Source: Kuafuiihalomonas sp050331295 (lineage in GTDB: Bacteria > Myxococcota > Kuafuiibacteriia > Kuafuiibacteriales > Kuafuiibacteriaceae). Taken from it: a DNA stretch of 64,000 bases. The notes below the pieces were generated by a model. It saw nothing but the letters and a program-made list of their open reading frames with translations, was not told the DNA's origin and did no database searches. The stretch spans positions 186,001 to 250,000 of the forward strand of contig JBHJGZ010000009.1 of assembly GCA_050331295.1 (NCBI GenBank), read 5' to 3'. Below are positions 26,107 to 34,532 of this stretch, one piece after another; positions within the stretch are counted from its first letter, which is position 1; each line of letters begins with the position of its first letter. The translations under genes and the position numbers were made by a program.

Positions 26107-28581
26107 TCATCGGGTCGTGGTGAGTAGCTTTCGTACGTGTTGAGCCAAGTCGGAGGGTCCGAACGGCTTCGGAAGAAACTGCATCCTCGGATTGCGTTGG
26201 GTTAGGACCGCAGCTTCTTCCCCGTACCCCGAAATGAACAATGCCTTCATCTCGGGTCTCGACTCCAAGAGCAGACCAGAAAGATAGGTGCCGCTCATTT
26301 GGGGCATCACGATATCCGTGATGAGAAGGTGAATGGGACCTTCGTATTCGGAGGACATGCGGAGGGCGGTTGGACCATTTCGGGCTTCCAGCACGCGGTA
26401 ACCCAAGCGCTCCAGCGTTCGCCGAGAGACCCGCCGCACCAACGCTTCGTCCTCGACCAAGAGAATGGTCTCATTCCCTTCCATTTCGTCGAGGGTCGTC
26501 TCGAACTCGGCCTTGGACTCGGTAGGCCCGGTCAGGCTCGGAAGCAGGACCCGGAATACGCTGCCCTGCGGACTGGTACGTTCGACTTCGATGAGGCCCC
26601 CGTATCTTCGAACCACGCCGTAGGCGGTTGAGAGACCGAGTCCGGTTCCTTCCCCTGCCTGCTTGGTGGTGAAGAACGGATCGAAGACCTTCTCGATGTG
26701 CTCCTTCGGGATTCCTTGCCCATCATCATGGACACGGATCTGTACGTACTCACCCGACTTCAACCCGTGGTGATTGCGCTCTTGCACCAACAGACTCGAG
26801 GTTTGGACCCGCAACCGACCTCCCTCGGGCATGGCGTCCCGTGCATTCAGAACGAGATTGATGATCACCTGCTCGAGTTGACCGGGGTCGACCAGGACCC
26901 GTGTTCCGGGCGAACCGGGAACCGTGACGAACTCGATGTGCTCTCCGACCAGCCTCCGAAGCATTCGGTCGACCGATATCAGGAGGTCGTCGACCGTCAC
27001 GATCTCCGGTGCGACCTCATCTTCGCGAGCAAAAGCGAGCAGCTGCCGCGAGAGACGCGCTCCTCTCTGAGCAGCCTGGCCGATTTGGTCGAGGTCCTCG
27101 ACCACCTCTCCTCCGCGCTCCGCTTCTGCCCGTCCCAGATCGACCGAGCCGAGTATCGCCGTCAGCAGATTGTTGAAATCATGGGCGAGTCCTCCGGCGA
27201 GTCGACCAACGCTTTCCAGTCGCTGCGATTGAACCAGACGGCGTTCCAGCTCCTTCTGCTCCGTGACGTCTCGGGCGACGAAAAGGATGACTGGACGTTT
27301 CTCGGAGGTGAATCGTCGGATCTGAGCAGACAACGTGAGTTCACGAGCCTGGAAACGGTGCTGAAGCTCGACCGTCTGCACTTCGTCCGACGAGAGCGCT
27401 CTCTGGGCGCATGCGTGGACCAGCGAAGCCGCTTCCGGGTCGAATAGCTCCCGGACGCCACGACCGACAGCCGCTGGATCGATGAGCTCGAGTCCGCTCG
27501 GCTGTGCACATACCTCGACAAGGTGGCTTGATGCGTCGAACACCAGAACCAGTTCAGGGATGGCGGCGAGTACCTCTCGATACCGATCTTCACGATCCAA
27601 GTGCTCGAGCCGCGACCGTAGATGGGCCATGGCTTCTGAGAGCCGACGACCCACCTCGGCCATGAGCCACCGTTCGTCGACGGTCCATTCACGGGAGAAG
27701 GAACTCTGTCGAAGAATCAGCCAAGCCGGACGAGAGCCAACACTATGCAGGCTGACCCAAGCTTCCGATCCCGTATCGATGGATGCGGTGGTTGGAACCG
27801 CCGAAGGGTCCGTGATGGCGAAGGTACTGACGGCAAATCGGTGCCACCGTTCGACCAGCCGACGAAGTCGGTCTTCTTCCAGATTCTGAAGCCGCTGGAG
27901 GCGTTCCGGTTCCAGACCAGAGTGGAATAGGACGCGAAGCCCCTTGGTCTCGGAGGTCTCGAGGACCGCTACGCCGTCACATGCGAAACTGTCACGGGCC
28001 ACTTTGGCTCCGGCCGAAGCGAGAGAACGCACCGACTCACACTGTTCGGTCGCCTCGTAAAGACGATCCAACGTTGCCACCTCCAGACTCCGCTGTCGGC
28101 TCCGACGGTCGTGGTCCATTCGCAGGAACACGCTGGTCAAGGAGGACGTCAGGATGGTGAGGACCGGCTTGGGGACGTCGTGGATTGAGTCAGAGGGTCC
28201 CTCGAATCCAAGCACGCCGAGGCAGCGCCCCTGTACCCTCAAAGGACTCATCACCGTCGACCGAGCAGGACTCTTGGAGAGGTCAACGAAGACCAGCTCA
28301 CCGGACTCGAGTCGCGGCCTCACCGGATCCATCGTGAGGGCATCGGTTCGGGCGCCCGTGAAGCCGGAATCTGGATGTCGAGACTCGAAGGACATCGCAA
28401 TGCGACCTTCCACCTCGAATAGGTGGATGAATCCGCGGTCGGCCGGAATCGTCTTGGCCAACTCGCGCAGGGCATAATGAATCGCGCCTTCTGCGTCAGG
28501 AGCGGACGCACTCTGGATACGTTCACAGACCGTCTCGACGATCTGCCACCACCGCTGTGTTGTCGTTTCCGCTCCAACCAC
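26107..28581 (-). CDS. Hybrid histidine kinase: GAF-GAF-PAS-HisKA-HATPase-REC
   Basis: The 824-residue protein starts at a GTG. It has no membrane helix. Order: a GAF-like domain at about 10-150 (ADRGFIHLFEVEGRIAM), a second GAF-like domain at 175-320, a PAS domain at 335-445, HisKA with His467 in GRLAGGLAHDFNNLL, an ATPase domain with VIINLVLNARDAMPEGG, HDDGQGIP, FDPFFTTK and GEGTGLGLS, and a C-terminal receiver with Asp756 in LLITDIVMPQMSG and Lys in FLPKPFGPSDL. All catalytic residues are present. It should sense a cytoplasmic signal and pass phosphate to its own receiver. No separate output domain is visible, so a further partner is needed. The small STAS-like gene 15 bp upstream is a candidate. 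Confidence 0.9.
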   Translation of the reverse strand: MVGAETTTQRWWQIVETVCERIQSASAPDAEGAIHYALRELAKTIPADRGFIHLFEVEGRIAMSFESRHPDSGFTGARTDALTMDPVRPRLESGELVFVDLSKSPARSTVMSPLRVQGRCLGVLGFEGPSDSIHDVPKPVLTILTSSLTSVFLRMDHDRRSRQRSLEVATLDRLYEATEQCESVRSLASAGAKVARDSFACDGVAVLETSETKGLRVLFHSGLEPERLQRLQNLEEDRLRRLVERWHRFAVSTFAITDPSAVPTTASIDTGSEAWVSLHSVGSRPAWLILRQSSFSREWTVDERWLMAEVGRRLSEAMAHLRSRLEHLDREDRYREVLAAIPELVLVFDASSHLVEVCAQPSGLELIDPAAVGRGVRELFDPEAASLVHACAQRALSSDEVQTVELQHRFQARELTLSAQIRRFTSEKRPVILFVARDVTEQKELERRLVQSQRLESVGRLAGGLAHDFNNLLTAILGSVDLGRAEAERGGEVVEDLDQIGQAAQRGARLSRQLLAFAREDEVAPEIVTVDDLLISVDRMLRRLVGEHIEFVTVPGSPGTRVLVDPGQLEQVIINLVLNARDAMPEGGRLRVQTSSLLVQERNHHGLKSGEYVQIRVHDDGQGIPKEHIEKVFDPFFTTKQAGEGTGLGLSTAYGVVRRYGGLIEVERTSPQGSVFRVLLPSLTGPTESKAEFETTLDEMEGNETILLVEDEALVRRVSRRTLERLGYRVLEARNGPTALRMSSEYEGPIHLLITDIVMPQMSGTYLSGLLLESRPEMKALFISGYGEEAAVLTQRNPRMQFLPKPFGPSDLAQHVRKLLTTTR

Positions 28582-28596
28582 TCCTATGCAACAAAA

Positions 28597-29208
28597 TCAC
28601 GGGTCGTGGGACGGATCAAAGTTGTGTCGTGTCAGGATAGCTCCTACGTGTCGGATGAAATCCACCTTCCTGCCAGCCAACTTGCTGCATCGAAGACAGA
28701 ACTCAGACTCCGGCTCGACGCCGGACACGAGCCTGAAAGGCGGCGATGGCAACTCAAGTTTCGCATAGCCGGCAAGAGTATGGAGCAGGAGGTCGTCCAA
28801 CGGGTTGACGCAACTGACGTCCAAGACGACGGAGGTACTGCGGCGCCCGATACCTTGCTGAAGTAGGAGTGGAATATCGCGGTCCAGAATCTCTCTCCGG
28901 GGCGGACCGGCCAGGAAGGCAATCACGGACCGGCCCGCTGCGATGATGGGCGTCACGTGCTCGGTCATGAGCTGTCGGCGCTGTCGCCGCAGAGCTCCCA
29001 GAACATGAGCATCGGCAACGATCTCGAGAGTTTCGGATGGCACCGGCGTCTGAGCGGTCAGCACACACCGAATCAACTCGCTGATCGGCAGCCCTTGCTC
29101 TCCCGCCCGCATTCCCCAACTCGCCAACTCCGCCTGTCCGGCTCGGTCCAGTTGGCTTTGGAGCTCACGTACGTGACTTTGGAACTCGGTGAGGTCGAAT
29201 GGGCCCAC
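28597..29208 (-). CDS. Hypothetical protein with possible STAS-like C-terminal domain
   Basis: This 203-residue protein starts at a GTG whose ribosome site (GAGGAG) runs directly into it, which is unusual; the next in-frame start is an ATG at 29112. The first 90 residues are helical and charged (FQSHVRELQSQLDRAGQ, ALRRQRRQLMTEHV). The C-terminal half has alternating strands and helices, with TSVVLDVSCVNPLDDLLLHT resembling the core strand and switch loop of STAS domains; the phosphorylatable Ser there would be absent or shifted. RsbR-like proteins combine a helical sensor with STAS, which fits weakly. It lies 15 bp before the hybrid kinase start, so the two form an operon. I do not recognise it securely. 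Confidence 0.6.
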   Translation of the reverse strand: MGPFDLTEFQSHVRELQSQLDRAGQAELASWGMRAGEQGLPISELIRCVLTAQTPVPSETLEIVADAHVLGALRRQRRQLMTEHVTPIIAAGRSVIAFLAGPPRREILDRDIPLLLQQGIGRRSTSVVLDVSCVNPLDDLLLHTLAGYAKLELPSPPFRLVSGVEPESEFCLRCSKLAGRKVDFIRHVGAILTRHNFDPSHDP

Positions 29209-29302
29209 CTCCTCATCCTAGGGCGCCGGACCCGATGCGCCAAAACTCCCGGAGATTTGCGTTGGCTTGACCACCGCCGGGGCCTCGCCAACCCTTGTGT
29301 CG

Positions 29303-30238
29303 ATGCGAGTGCTGTTCGTGATGGACCCAATCGAGCGAATCGATATCGAGGCCGATTCAACCTTCGTGCTCATGCTCGAGTCCCAAGTGCGTGGATTCGA
29401 GGTCGATGTCGCGTCGATTCAAGACTTGTACCTGTACGGATCCATGGTCGGCGTTCGCGCTCGTTCCGTGACGGTTCAGCGAATCCGCGGCCGACATGCG
29501 AGGATCGGGTCCTTCGAGGATCGGCCGTTGGACGAGTATCTCGCGATCTTCATGCGCAAGGATCCCCCGATAGATGTTGACTATCACTTGGCGACACTCG
29601 TCCTGGACCGAGTCGATCGAAGTCGAGTGAAGATGGTCAACGAGCCCCAAGCACTACGTGACTTCAACGAGAAGCTGGCCGCGCTGAGGTGGGCTGAGTT
29701 CATGCCTCCTACCCTCGCGACCGCTGACCGGTTGCGTCTGATTGACTTCGTGGATCAGCACGGTCCTTGCGTGGTCAAGCCCCTTGTCAACGCTGGTGGC
29801 GAGGGGATTGTTCGCTTGGAACGAAGAGATAAGAATACCCGCTCCGTGATCGACCTTCTGACTCAGAATGGTACCCGAATGATCGAAGCCCAGAAGTTTC
29901 TACCCGATGTATCCAAGGGCGATAAGCGGGTGATACTCGTGAATGGAGAAGCGATTGGAGCCATCAATCGCGTTCCATCGGAATCGGACATCCGTGCCAA
30001 CATGCACGTCGGTGGTCGCGCCGAGGCCAGTCAGATGACCAAACGCGACCACGAGATCTGCGAGGCCATGGGTCCGGAGCTGAGGAGGAGGGGACTCGTT
30101 TTCGTCGGAATCGACGTCATTGGAGGATTCCTGACCGAGGTCAACATCACGAGTCCGACCGGCCTTCAAGAGCTGGCCCGATTCGATGGGATTTATGGGG
30201 AACAGAAGATACTCGATTGGGTGATGGGGAAGAACTGA
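29303..30238 (+). CDS. gshB: Glutathione synthetase
   Basis: The ATG at 29303 (MRVLFVMDPIERI) matches the conserved GshB start, giving 311 residues. The family landmarks are all present: the N-terminal MDPIERI strand, FMRKDPPIDVDY near 85-96, KMVNEPQALRDFNEKL, the ATP-grasp lysine in CVVKPLVNAGGEGI, LVNGEAIGAINRVP, the DIRANMHVGG glycine-rich loop and the metal/ADP site GIDVIGGFLTEVNITSPTG. It joins gamma-glutamylcysteine and glycine using ATP in the cytoplasm. No gshA is in this window. It is followed after 5 bp by a hypothetical gene, so these are likely co-transcribed, and is divergent from the STAS-like gene with 94 bp between. Confidence 0.95.
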   Translation: MRVLFVMDPIERIDIEADSTFVLMLESQVRGFEVDVASIQDLYLYGSMVGVRARSVTVQRIRGRHARIGSFEDRPLDEYLAIFMRKDPPIDVDYHLATLVLDRVDRSRVKMVNEPQALRDFNEKLAALRWAEFMPPTLATADRLRLIDFVDQHGPCVVKPLVNAGGEGIVRLERRDKNTRSVIDLLTQNGTRMIEAQKFLPDVSKGDKRVILVNGEAIGAINRVPSESDIRANMHVGGRAEASQMTKRDHEICEAMGPELRRRGLVFVGIDVIGGFLTEVNITSPTGLQELARFDGIYGEQKILDWVMGKN

Positions 30239-30243
30239 GGCGA

Positions 30244-31401
30244 GTGGACGAGATCCGAGCAGAGGAAGTCCTTCTCAAGCCGGAAGGGCTTCAGGCGTTG
30301 AGAGATGCCGAACCGGCGGCAGCACAGCTCGTCCGGCTTCTCTTGGAAACCTGTCTTCGCGGCATTCAACTGGCGGATTCGGTCGATCTCGCGCCGTACG
30401 AGTTGGGAGACGAGGAACTCGCCGACCTGTCGACATGGAACGCACTCGCTCCCCAGGCGAGGACTCTGCTCGTCACGATGCGAGGTGTCATCGCGGACTT
30501 GCGGGCTCCGTTTCCCGGTAGCGAAGTCCCATGGGACTTGCCCGACTCTGGAGACATCGAGCTCGCGTTCAGCACCGGTCCGATTCCAGCCAAGACGCGG
30601 GACGACGCCGTGGAGTCGGTGGTGGATAGCAGCCGGAGCGCTCGCTCCTCCCAGCTAGGAGACTCGGTCATGAGCCTTACCGCGATGCTCGAGCAGGACG
30701 TCCTCCAGTTCGGCCAACTCGTGCGACGACCCGAGGTCACGGCGGACCGGTGGCTTCTGCTCGGCGCCTTCCATGAGCTGCTGATGAACTGCGCTCAGTG
30801 TCTCGACGCTGTCGCTGCCGTCGCGGTTCAGCATATCAGTTCGCGGCCGGCCGAGCACTTGCTCACGCGATACGTGGACGTGACCCGCAGGGCACTGATG
30901 CTTCGTTCAGATCTGCGGGATCTCCGATTCGAGGTCGAGGACGTGCAGCTGCGTCGCAAGGACGCCAGTGAAGGCGAGGAAGCGGCAGCCCGACGCCTCT
31001 TGTCGCTGCTCGACGCGTTTGCAGGGCGAATGTCCTATCGCCTCCTTCGGCCGCTCGACAAGAAAGCGCTGCTCGAGTGTCGAGCTCGGCTTCGCTCTCG
31101 TGTCCAGGAGCCAGGGGTCTCGCCGATGCGGGTGGCCGAAGACATGCTGCGTTTCATGGAAATGATGGACGGGATCAATCGTAGGGAGCATCTGATGGTG
31201 AGCGACCGTCGAAACTTGGAAGTGAGCATGGCTTTGATGGACGCGGAGGCCCCACTGGACCGAATCTTGCCCCGCGTGCGGCTGCTGTATGGACGGTGGC
31301 TCGGATTGGACCGAATGATCCGACGATGGCGGCGCGGAGAGAAGCCGAGTCATCCGGAGCTCCGCGAGCAGCTCGACGCCGCGACCCAAAGCGTGACATG
31401 A
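30244..31401 (+). CDS. Hypothetical alpha-helical protein downstream of gshB
   Basis: I do not recognise this 385-residue protein. The GTG at 30244, three bases after a GAGG, is preferred to the ATG at 30217 that lies inside gshB. The sequence is nearly all helical, rich in Leu, Arg and Glu, with no signal peptide or membrane segment. There is an acidic stretch near 80-110, then a helical core (WLLLGAFHELLMNCAQCLDAVAAVA; RALMLRSDLRDLRFEVEDVQ) and a basic tail (WLGLDRMIRRWRRGEKPSHPEL). It contains only a few cysteines. It sits between gshB and an enoyl-CoA hydratase gene 10 bp on, all in one direction. It is a credible cytoplasmic protein of unknown role, perhaps lineage-specific. Confidence 0.6.
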   Translation: MDEIRAEEVLLKPEGLQALRDAEPAAAQLVRLLLETCLRGIQLADSVDLAPYELGDEELADLSTWNALAPQARTLLVTMRGVIADLRAPFPGSEVPWDLPDSGDIELAFSTGPIPAKTRDDAVESVVDSSRSARSSQLGDSVMSLTAMLEQDVLQFGQLVRRPEVTADRWLLLGAFHELLMNCAQCLDAVAAVAVQHISSRPAEHLLTRYVDVTRRALMLRSDLRDLRFEVEDVQLRRKDASEGEEAAARRLLSLLDAFAGRMSYRLLRPLDKKALLECRARLRSRVQEPGVSPMRVAEDMLRFMEMMDGINRREHLMVSDRRNLEVSMALMDAEAPLDRILPRVRLLYGRWLGLDRMIRRWRRGEKPSHPELREQLDAATQSVT

Positions 31402-31411
31402 CGAGGTCGCC

Positions 31412-32188
31412 ATGGCGTACGAGAACATTCGACTCGAAATCGAAGAAGGGCTCGCGGTGCTTACCGTCGACCGTCCACGAGCTTTAAATGCCCTGAATCC
31501 GGAGACCGTGGAGGAACTGACCGAGGCAACGGCAGGACTTTCGGAGGCGACCCGCGCCCTCGTGGTGACGGGAGGCGGCGACAAGGCATTCGTAGCAGGT
31601 GCCGATATCAAGCGGATGAGCGAGATGTCGGTGCGCGAAGCGATCCAGTTTGCGGAGTCGGGACAAGACCTTCTTCGACTCCTGGAGACTCGGCCGTTCC
31701 CCGTGATCGCGGCGGTCAATGGGTACGCCTTGGGTGGTGGTTCAGAGCTGGTGTTGGCTTGCGATTTCGCGGTCGCAGCAGAAAACGCTCAGTTCGGGCA
31801 GCCGGAGGTCCACCTGGGCATCATTCCCGGATTTGGGGGGACCGTGCGTTTGTCCCGTCGGGTTGGACCGAGCTGGGCCCGCAGGCTCATCACGACCGGC
31901 GAACGGATCGGTGCGGAGACCGCGCTCCGTATCGGACTGGTGACGGAGCTGGTCGCAGCGGGTCAGGCGCTTCAGCGTGCCCGGGAGTTGGCATCCGAAG
32001 TGGTCAAAAACGCGCCTCGAGCCGTGGCCTGGGCCAAGGAGTCGTGCCGATACGCGGAAGAGCACGAAGCGTTGGGGGCCTCGGCGTACGAGCGAAACGT
32101 CTTCGGGTTGTGCTTCACGACCCAGGACCAGCAGGAAGGCATGTTGGCCTTTACGGAGAAGCGGTCCCCGCAGTGGTCGGGTCGTTGA
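31412..32188 (+). CDS. Enoyl-CoA hydratase (crotonase family)
   Basis: The 258-residue protein begins MAYENIRLEIEEGLAVLTVDRP. It has the crotonase oxyanion-hole segments FVAGADIKRM near 62-71 and ALGGGSELVLACD near 109-121, and both catalytic glutamates: one in GGGSELVLA and one in QPEVHLGIIPGFGGTVRL. These are the residues that add water across trans-2-enoyl-CoA, so true hydratase activity is likely. Length is typical. It would act in fatty-acid or amino-acid beta-oxidation, or in 3-hydroxybutyryl-CoA metabolism. It lies upstream of ompH-lpxD with only a possible tiny gene between, so it is placed in an unusual spot beside envelope genes. Chain-length preference cannot be read from sequence. 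Confidence 0.92.
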   Translation: MAYENIRLEIEEGLAVLTVDRPRALNALNPETVEELTEATAGLSEATRALVVTGGGDKAFVAGADIKRMSEMSVREAIQFAESGQDLLRLLETRPFPVIAAVNGYALGGGSELVLACDFAVAAENAQFGQPEVHLGIIPGFGGTVRLSRRVGPSWARRLITTGERIGAETALRIGLVTELVAAGQALQRARELASEVVKNAPRAVAWAKESCRYAEEHEALGASAYERNVFGLCFTTQDQQEGMLAFTEKRSPQWSGR

Positions 32189-32388
32189 TGCGCCGACGGG
32201 ACTCGGACGGGACCGAGGATCGAGGCCCCTCGCCAGACGGCTCGGGACGTGGAGCGCAGATCGATTATGGGGCTTTTCTGGACGGAGAAGGCCCGAATGC
32301 CGATGACGATTCAGCGCCGCCGCGGGCCCCGGATTCAGTGGTTCGTGAGCGTCGCAACCTGACGAGCGTGTTGACGCGTTCGACCTGA
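32188..32388 (+). CDS. Possible small hydrophilic protein coupled to enoyl-CoA hydratase
   Basis: A 66-codon frame starts at an ATG sharing one base with the hydratase stop (TGATG) and ends 18 bp before ompH. It is very hydrophilic, with an arginine/aspartate-rich head (MRRRDSDGTEDRG), a DYGAFLDGEG centre and a basic tail. The junction type matches confirmed coupled genes nearby. No domain is recognisable, and the composition could equally be that of non-coding GC-rich DNA, so this is a weak call. Confidence 0.3.
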   Translation: MRRRDSDGTEDRGPSPDGSGRGAQIDYGAFLDGEGPNADDDSAPPRAPDSVVRERRNLTSVLTRST

Positions 32389-32406
32389 AGTCCTTATCTG
32401 CGCGGC

Positions 32407-32982
32407 ATGCGCTGGATTCCAGCATGCCTTGTTGCGATCTCGGTCTGGACCGCGAGCTCCGCCGCTTACGCCATGAAGGTTGCGGTCGTAGATGTTCCGC
32501 GAGCCCTCCAGGCTACACCGGATTTCCCCCGCGCCAAGGCCTTCCTCGAAGGTGAACGGGACAAGCGGACCTCCAATTTCGATGAGCGCGAGGCTTCGCT
32601 CAAGGAGCAGCGACAAAAGATCGATGCCAAGAAGGCGGTCAGCACCGCCGACGCGGTGGCCGCCGAGGAGAGGGCGTGGATGGCGGACGTTCAGAAGCTG
32701 AATCAGGCCATGGTGCAGGCCCGTCAGCAGCTTCTCTATCTCGAGCAAGGTGTAAACCAGAGGCTGATCGCCCGGATCCAGGCCGCGGTGCAGGTGGTGG
32801 CGACACAACAGGACATCGACTTCGTGGTGGACACCGGGGCTGGGACGGAACCCAACGTGGTGTTCTATCTCTCGGCCATCGATATCACGAACGACGTAGT
32901 GAAGGTTTACAAGGAGCGTTTCAAGGATCAGCCGCTGTCCTTTGAGGATACGGCAAGCGCTTTCCGGTCTCCTCCTAGATGA
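32407..32982 (+). CDS. OmpH/Skp-family periplasmic chaperone
   Basis: The 191-residue protein has a signal peptide (MRWIPACLVAISVWTASSAAYA) and then MKVAVVDVPRALQATPDF, matching the strand that opens Skp (usually VDVQKAL). A long, charged helical region (residues about 45-125) is the pair of tentacle coiled coils, and a C-terminal strand, VVDTGAGTEPNVVFY, returns to the trimer core. Skp shields outer-membrane proteins during their passage through the periplasm. Length matches the family. Its stop overlaps the lpxD start (ATGA), the classic skp-lpxD-fabZ-lpxA order; bamA, often upstream, is not present here. Confidence 0.88.
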   Translation: MRWIPACLVAISVWTASSAAYAMKVAVVDVPRALQATPDFPRAKAFLEGERDKRTSNFDEREASLKEQRQKIDAKKAVSTADAVAAEERAWMADVQKLNQAMVQARQQLLYLEQGVNQRLIARIQAAVQVVATQQDIDFVVDTGAGTEPNVVFYLSAIDITNDVVKVYKERFKDQPLSFEDTASAFRSPPR

Positions 32983-34043
32983 ACGCCTCGCCCGAGAATC
33001 CCCTCGGGCTTTCCGCCGGCGAGCTCGCCGAACTCGTGGACGGTGAACTCGTTTGGGGTCCAGACGACGTCCGCGTGTGGAGCGTGGGACCCGTGGAGCA
33101 CGGAAGCGTCGGTCAGCTCGGTTTCGTCGCGGATGCCTCGTATCTGGACGCATTGGAGCACACGCGACTTTCGGCGGTCTTGTTGGAGCGGACGCTCCTC
33201 GAGAAGGTGAAGGTCTGGCCGCCTGCGGCGGTCGTGGCGGCTTCACATGCGCGATGGGCCTTCGCGCAGGTCGCGCAACGCTTGTTGCGACAAGCAGTTC
33301 CCCCGGATCGCCGGGATGCAGCATGGGTCGCGTCAGGGGCTCTCGTTCATCCTAACGCGTCCGTAGGCCCTTTCTGCGTCATCGAGCGAGATGCGCGGAT
33401 CGAGGAAGGCGCGGTCCTTCATCCGGGTGTTCACGTGGGGGCGGGCGCTCGGATCGGTCCCCGGACGGTTCTTTCGGCTCACGTCATCGTGGCGGAGCGC
33501 TGCGAGGTTGGTGCCGACTGCTTCCTTCATCCGGGAGTGGTGATCGGATCGGACGGCTTCGGACATGCTCTTCGACCAGGAAGAGCAGCCGCTCGACTGC
33601 CTCAGGTTGGAGTCGTTCTCGTCGAAGACCACGTGGAGATAGGAGCCCACAGTTGCGTCGACCGCGCAGCGTTTGGAACCACCCGGATCGGACATGGAAC
33701 GAAGATCGACAACCTGGTCCAGGTCGGTCACGGCGCCGACATCGGACCCGGATGCGTGCTGGTGGCTCAGTCGGGGGTCGCGGGTTCCACGGTTTTGGGA
33801 CGGGGCGTCATCATGGCTGCACAGTCGGGCGTAGCTGGACACCTCGAGGTGGGCGAGGGCGCACGGATCTTGGCGCAAGCTGGCGTGATGCGGGACGTTG
33901 CGGCGGGAGAAACCGTCTTGGGGAGCCCCGCAACTTCCCGCGTGCGTTTCTTGCGGGGCGTGATACGAACGCAACAGCTCGAGCGATGGTTCGCTCGGGT
34001 TCGCTCATTGGAGCGCGCGTGGAGGAGAAGCGGATGCCGTTGA
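32979..34043 (+). CDS. lpxD: UDP-3-O-acylglucosamine N-acyltransferase
   Basis: The 354-residue protein has an N-terminal uridine-binding domain (GLSAGELAELVDGELV) and then a left-handed beta-helix of hexapeptide repeats from about residue 120 (ALVHPNASVGPFCVIERDARI). The LpxD-specific block HPGVVIGSDGFGHA precedes GAHSCVDRAAFG and DNLVQVGHGADIGPG, where the catalytic histidine lies. It transfers a 3-hydroxyacyl chain from acyl carrier protein to UDP-3-O-acyl-glucosamine, the third step of lipid A synthesis. The start overlaps the ompH stop (ATGA) and the stop overlaps the fabZ start by 10 bp. The C-terminal helical end carries the usual arginine-rich stretch. Confidence 0.95.
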   Translation: MNASPENPLGLSAGELAELVDGELVWGPDDVRVWSVGPVEHGSVGQLGFVADASYLDALEHTRLSAVLLERTLLEKVKVWPPAAVVAASHARWAFAQVAQRLLRQAVPPDRRDAAWVASGALVHPNASVGPFCVIERDARIEEGAVLHPGVHVGAGARIGPRTVLSAHVIVAERCEVGADCFLHPGVVIGSDGFGHALRPGRAAARLPQVGVVLVEDHVEIGAHSCVDRAAFGTTRIGHGTKIDNLVQVGHGADIGPGCVLVAQSGVAGSTVLGRGVIMAAQSGVAGHLEVGEGARILAQAGVMRDVAAGETVLGSPATSRVRFLRGVIRTQQLERWFARVRSLERAWRRSGCR

Positions 34044-34531
34044 TGAACATCAACCAGATCAAGACGTACCTACCGCACCGTTATCCGTTTCTCTTTGTCG
34101 ATGCGGTGGATGAACTCGTTCCCGGCGAGTTCATCAAAGCACGAAAGTCGGTGACCGCGAATGAACAGCTTTTTCTGGGACACTTTCCCGGCAATCCCGT
34201 GTTGCCGGGCGTGATCCAGATAGAGGCCATGGCCCAGACCGGCTGCCTTCTGGCCATCATGAGTGGCGCGAAGATCGACAAAGAGAACTCGGTATACATC
34301 GCCAATATCGACGAGTGTAAGTTTCGACGACCGGTGCTGCCAGGTGATGTGCTTCTTCTCAGCTCGAAGATCGTGCGTCACAAGATGAGGATTTGGAAGC
34401 TGGCATGTGAGGCTCACGTGGGAGACCAGTTAGCGAGTTCGGCGGTCATCACCGCCACCACGAGTGCGGCGGCGACCATGGCGGAAGAGTTGCCCGACAC
34501 ATTCCCGAAACCGGGATTCAGCGCCGACTGA
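34034..34531 (+). CDS. fabZ: 3-hydroxyacyl-ACP dehydratase
   Basis: The ATG at 34034 has a strong ribosome site, GGAGGAG, six bases upstream inside the end of lpxD, which decides the start among a long open frame. The 165-residue hot-dog protein begins MPLMNINQIKTYLPHRYPFL. Catalytic His50 and Glu64 lie in LGHFPGNPVLPG and VIQIEAMAQ. It dehydrates 3-hydroxyacyl-ACP in the fatty-acid elongation cycle, competing with LpxA and LpxD for the same acyl pool, so clustering makes sense. The tail after about residue 145 is rather longer than in enteric FabZ (151 residues). Confidence 0.95.
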   Translation: MPLMNINQIKTYLPHRYPFLFVDAVDELVPGEFIKARKSVTANEQLFLGHFPGNPVLPGVIQIEAMAQTGCLLAIMSGAKIDKENSVYIANIDECKFRRPVLPGDVLLLSSKIVRHKMRIWKLACEAHVGDQLASSAVITATTSAAATMAEELPDTFPKPGFSAD

Positions 34532-34532
34532 C

